From Pseudomonadota bacterium (lineage in GTDB: Bacteria > Desulfobacterota > Binatia > Binatales > Binataceae): a DNA stretch of 43,381 nucleotides. The notes beneath the pieces are model-generated. The model was not told the DNA's origin. It saw only the letters and a list, made by a program, of their open reading frames with translations, and did no database searches. Positions 42,154 through 43,381 of this stretch are shown here, piece after piece (position 1 is the first letter of the stretch; each line of letters opens with the position of its first letter). Location of the stretch: NCBI GenBank assembly GCA_021324455.1, contig JAJPJA010000117.1, positions 1-43,381 on the forward strand, in the 5' to 3' direction. The translations under genes were made by a program, and so were the position numbers.

Positions 42154-42183
42154 TAACTCCAACTTCCGCTTGCGAGGACCGCA

Positions 42184-43017
42184 ATGAAATACGCTCTTTC
42201 CATCTTCCCGACCGAATACGCGATCCGGATCGACGAACTGGCGCGCGCCGCCGAGGATCGCGGCTTTGAATCGTTGTGGGTGCCCGAACATACGCACATC
42301 CCCACTTCGCGCCGCACGCCCTATCCCGCCGGGACCGAATTGCCCAAAGAGTACTCCCATACACTCGATCCGTTCGTGGCCCTGGCGGCCGCCGCCGCGG
42401 TGACCAACAAATTGAAAATCGGCACCGCTATCTGCCTGGTGGTGGAACGCGATCCAATCGTGCTGGCCAAGGAGGTCGCCAGCCTCGACCTGCTGTCCAA
42501 TGGCCGCTTCCTGTTCGGAGTCGGCGTCGGCTGGAATGCCGAGGAGATGGAGAATCACGGCACCAATTTCAAGACCCGCCGCTCCCTGATGAAGGAACGG
42601 ATCGAGGCGATGAAAGCGATGTGGACGCAGGAGGAGCCGCAATATCACGGCCGCTTCGTCAACTTCGATCCGATCTGGAGCTACCCCAAGCCGGTGCAAA
42701 AACCGCATCCGCCGATCCTGATGGGCGGTCAGGGCACCAAGGCGCTGCGCGCCGTGATTGAGTATTGCGACGGGTGGATGCCGATACCGGCGCGAATCGA
42801 GAATCTGGCCGCGCAAATCACCGATCTGCGCCGCCAGGCGGAGCAGGCCGGGCGCGACCCCAAGGGCATATCCATAACCATCTTTTGGGGCCGTACCGAC
42901 AAGGCGTCGATCGAGCAGTACGAAAGCGCCGGTGCCGAGCGAGTCATCTTTCTGTTGCCGCCCGCCTCGCGCGACGCCGTGATGCCGAAGATTGACGAGT
43001 GGGCGAAGCTGATCTAG
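42184..43017 (+). CDS. F420-type luciferase-like monooxygenase family oxidoreductase
   Basis: The 277-residue TIM-barrel protein matches the F420-dependent LLM subgroup: YALSIFPTEYAIRIDELARA, GFESLWVPEHTHIP, then FLFGVGVGWNAEEMENHG and KPHPPILMGGQGTKALR. It is shorter than, and only distantly similar to, the LLM protein at 31736, so they are not recent duplicates. GAGGA five bases before the ATG supports the start. It lies between the SDR and a multidrug-type exporter in one strand run, with 20 bases before the latter. Confidence 0.92.
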   Translation: MKYALSIFPTEYAIRIDELARAAEDRGFESLWVPEHTHIPTSRRTPYPAGTELPKEYSHTLDPFVALAAAAAVTNKLKIGTAICLVVERDPIVLAKEVASLDLLSNGRFLFGVGVGWNAEEMENHGTNFKTRRSLMKERIEAMKAMWTQEEPQYHGRFVNFDPIWSYPKPVQKPHPPILMGGQGTKALRAVIEYCDGWMPIPARIENLAAQITDLRRQAEQAGRDPKGISITIFWGRTDKASIEQYESAGAERVIFLLPPASRDAVMPKIDEWAKLI

Positions 43018-43037
43018 CGTCCATCCCCCGCCACACC

Positions 43038-43381
43038 ATGGAAGCCGCAGCGCCCGCCGCTGACGCCGACAATGCGTCAGTCCAGCTTCAAGCTGCCGCC
43101 GCCGCCTCCCATCGATGGCTGATTGCGCTGGCGGTGATGCTGGGGACGTCGCTGGAAGTTTTGGATACTTCCATCGTCAATGTCGCGCTGCCGCATATGC
43201 AGGGCACGTTTTCCGCCAGTTTGGACGAAATCTCCTGGGTCGTAACCAGCTACCTGGTCGCCAACGGGATCATGATTCCGATGACCGGGTGGATTTCGTC
43301 GCGTTTCGGCCGCAAACGTTATTTCCTCATCTCGGTAAGCGTTTTCGTGGCTGCGTCGATGCTCTGCGGGGCCGCGCAATC
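43038..43381 (+). CDS. DHA2-family (EmrB/QacA-type) exporter, 3' end outside the window
   Basis: The first 114 codons are visible. After an Ala-rich start come the first DHA2 blocks: LEVLDTSIVNVALPHMQGTF, SWVVTSYLVANGIMIPMTGW and SSRFGRKRYFLIS. The LDTSIVNVALP motif in helix 1 is diagnostic for 14-helix drug/proton antiporters. The remainder lies beyond the window. It probably shares a transcript with the SDR and LLM genes, and could export a product or toxic substrate of these enzymes. Confidence 0.9.
   Translation, partial: MEAAAPAADADNASVQLQAAAAASHRWLIALAVMLGTSLEVLDTSIVNVALPHMQGTFSASLDEISWVVTSYLVANGIMIPMTGWISSRFGRKRYFLISVSVFVAASMLCGAAQ

Noticed and set aside
1..43381. tRNA, rRNA, CRISPR array, insertion sequence, prophage or att sites
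   Set aside because: No cloverleaf-like or repeat-spacer pattern, transposase, integrase or terminal repeats were recognised on reading both strands; small RNAs without protein signatures could still be missed.

Overview
The window is 43.4 kb of GC-rich, gene-dense bacterial chromosome with short gaps and many 4-bp start/stop overlaps. I see no rRNA or tRNA gene, transposase, integrase, prophage gene or CRISPR array. Two F420-type luciferase-like oxidoreductases, a deoxyhypusine-synthase-like protein, an MCCB-type carboxylase, DUF992 and DUF2934 proteins, and an inner- plus outer-membrane-style gene set together suggest a poorly cultivated Gram-negative lineage. My best guess is something near Candidatus Binatota / the former Deltaproteobacteria. 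This is inference from gene content, not a phylogeny.

Left part (1-9.2 kb): the end of a UvrD/PcrA-type helicase, then corrinoid genes. These are cobyrinate a,c-diamide synthase (cbiA), a DUF992 secreted protein with its own terminator, a coupled btuF-btuC-btuD cobalamin importer, and an opposite-strand operon bluB - sulfurtransferase - pyroglutamyl peptidase. BluB makes the lower ligand of B12, so this part points to uptake and completion of corrinoids. Next come mutS2, an isolated acyl-CoA carboxylase beta subunit and a 7Fe-type ferredoxin (9.3-13.9 kb).

Centre (14.1-25.4 kb): the conserved origin-proximal housekeeping neighbourhood, arranged as two divergent blocks. On the minus strand lie rpmH, rnpA, yidD, yidC and jag (ribosomal protein L34, RNase P protein, membrane-protein insertion, RNA-binding Jag). 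On the plus strand lie mnmE, mnmG, rsmG, parA and parB (tRNA U34 modification, 16S rRNA methylation, chromosome segregation), followed by a FecR-domain lipoprotein. Two near-perfect parS sites lie in tandem between mnmG and rsmG. No dnaA gene is present. The rpmH frame lies wholly inside the only available rnpA reading frame, as described for Thermus.

Right part (25.4-43.4 kb): accessory and metabolic genes. A GT39-type membrane glycosyltransferase lies downstream of an N-acetylglutamate-synthase-like protein with an eroded kinase domain. An Rrf2 iron-sulfur regulator and riboflavin synthase follow. A plus-strand group then holds a HAD hydrolase, a metallo-beta-lactamase/alkylsulfatase-like hydrolase, an F420-type oxidoreductase and a D-aminoacylase-type amidohydrolase, which resembles a catabolic cassette. 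A deoxyhypusine-synthase-like enzyme pairs with an MFS transporter. After these come a cytidylate-kinase-like/BON fusion, pgpA, cinA, a PyrF-like protein lacking a catalytic Asp, an SDR, a second F420-type oxidoreductase and the start of a DHA2 exporter that runs off the window.
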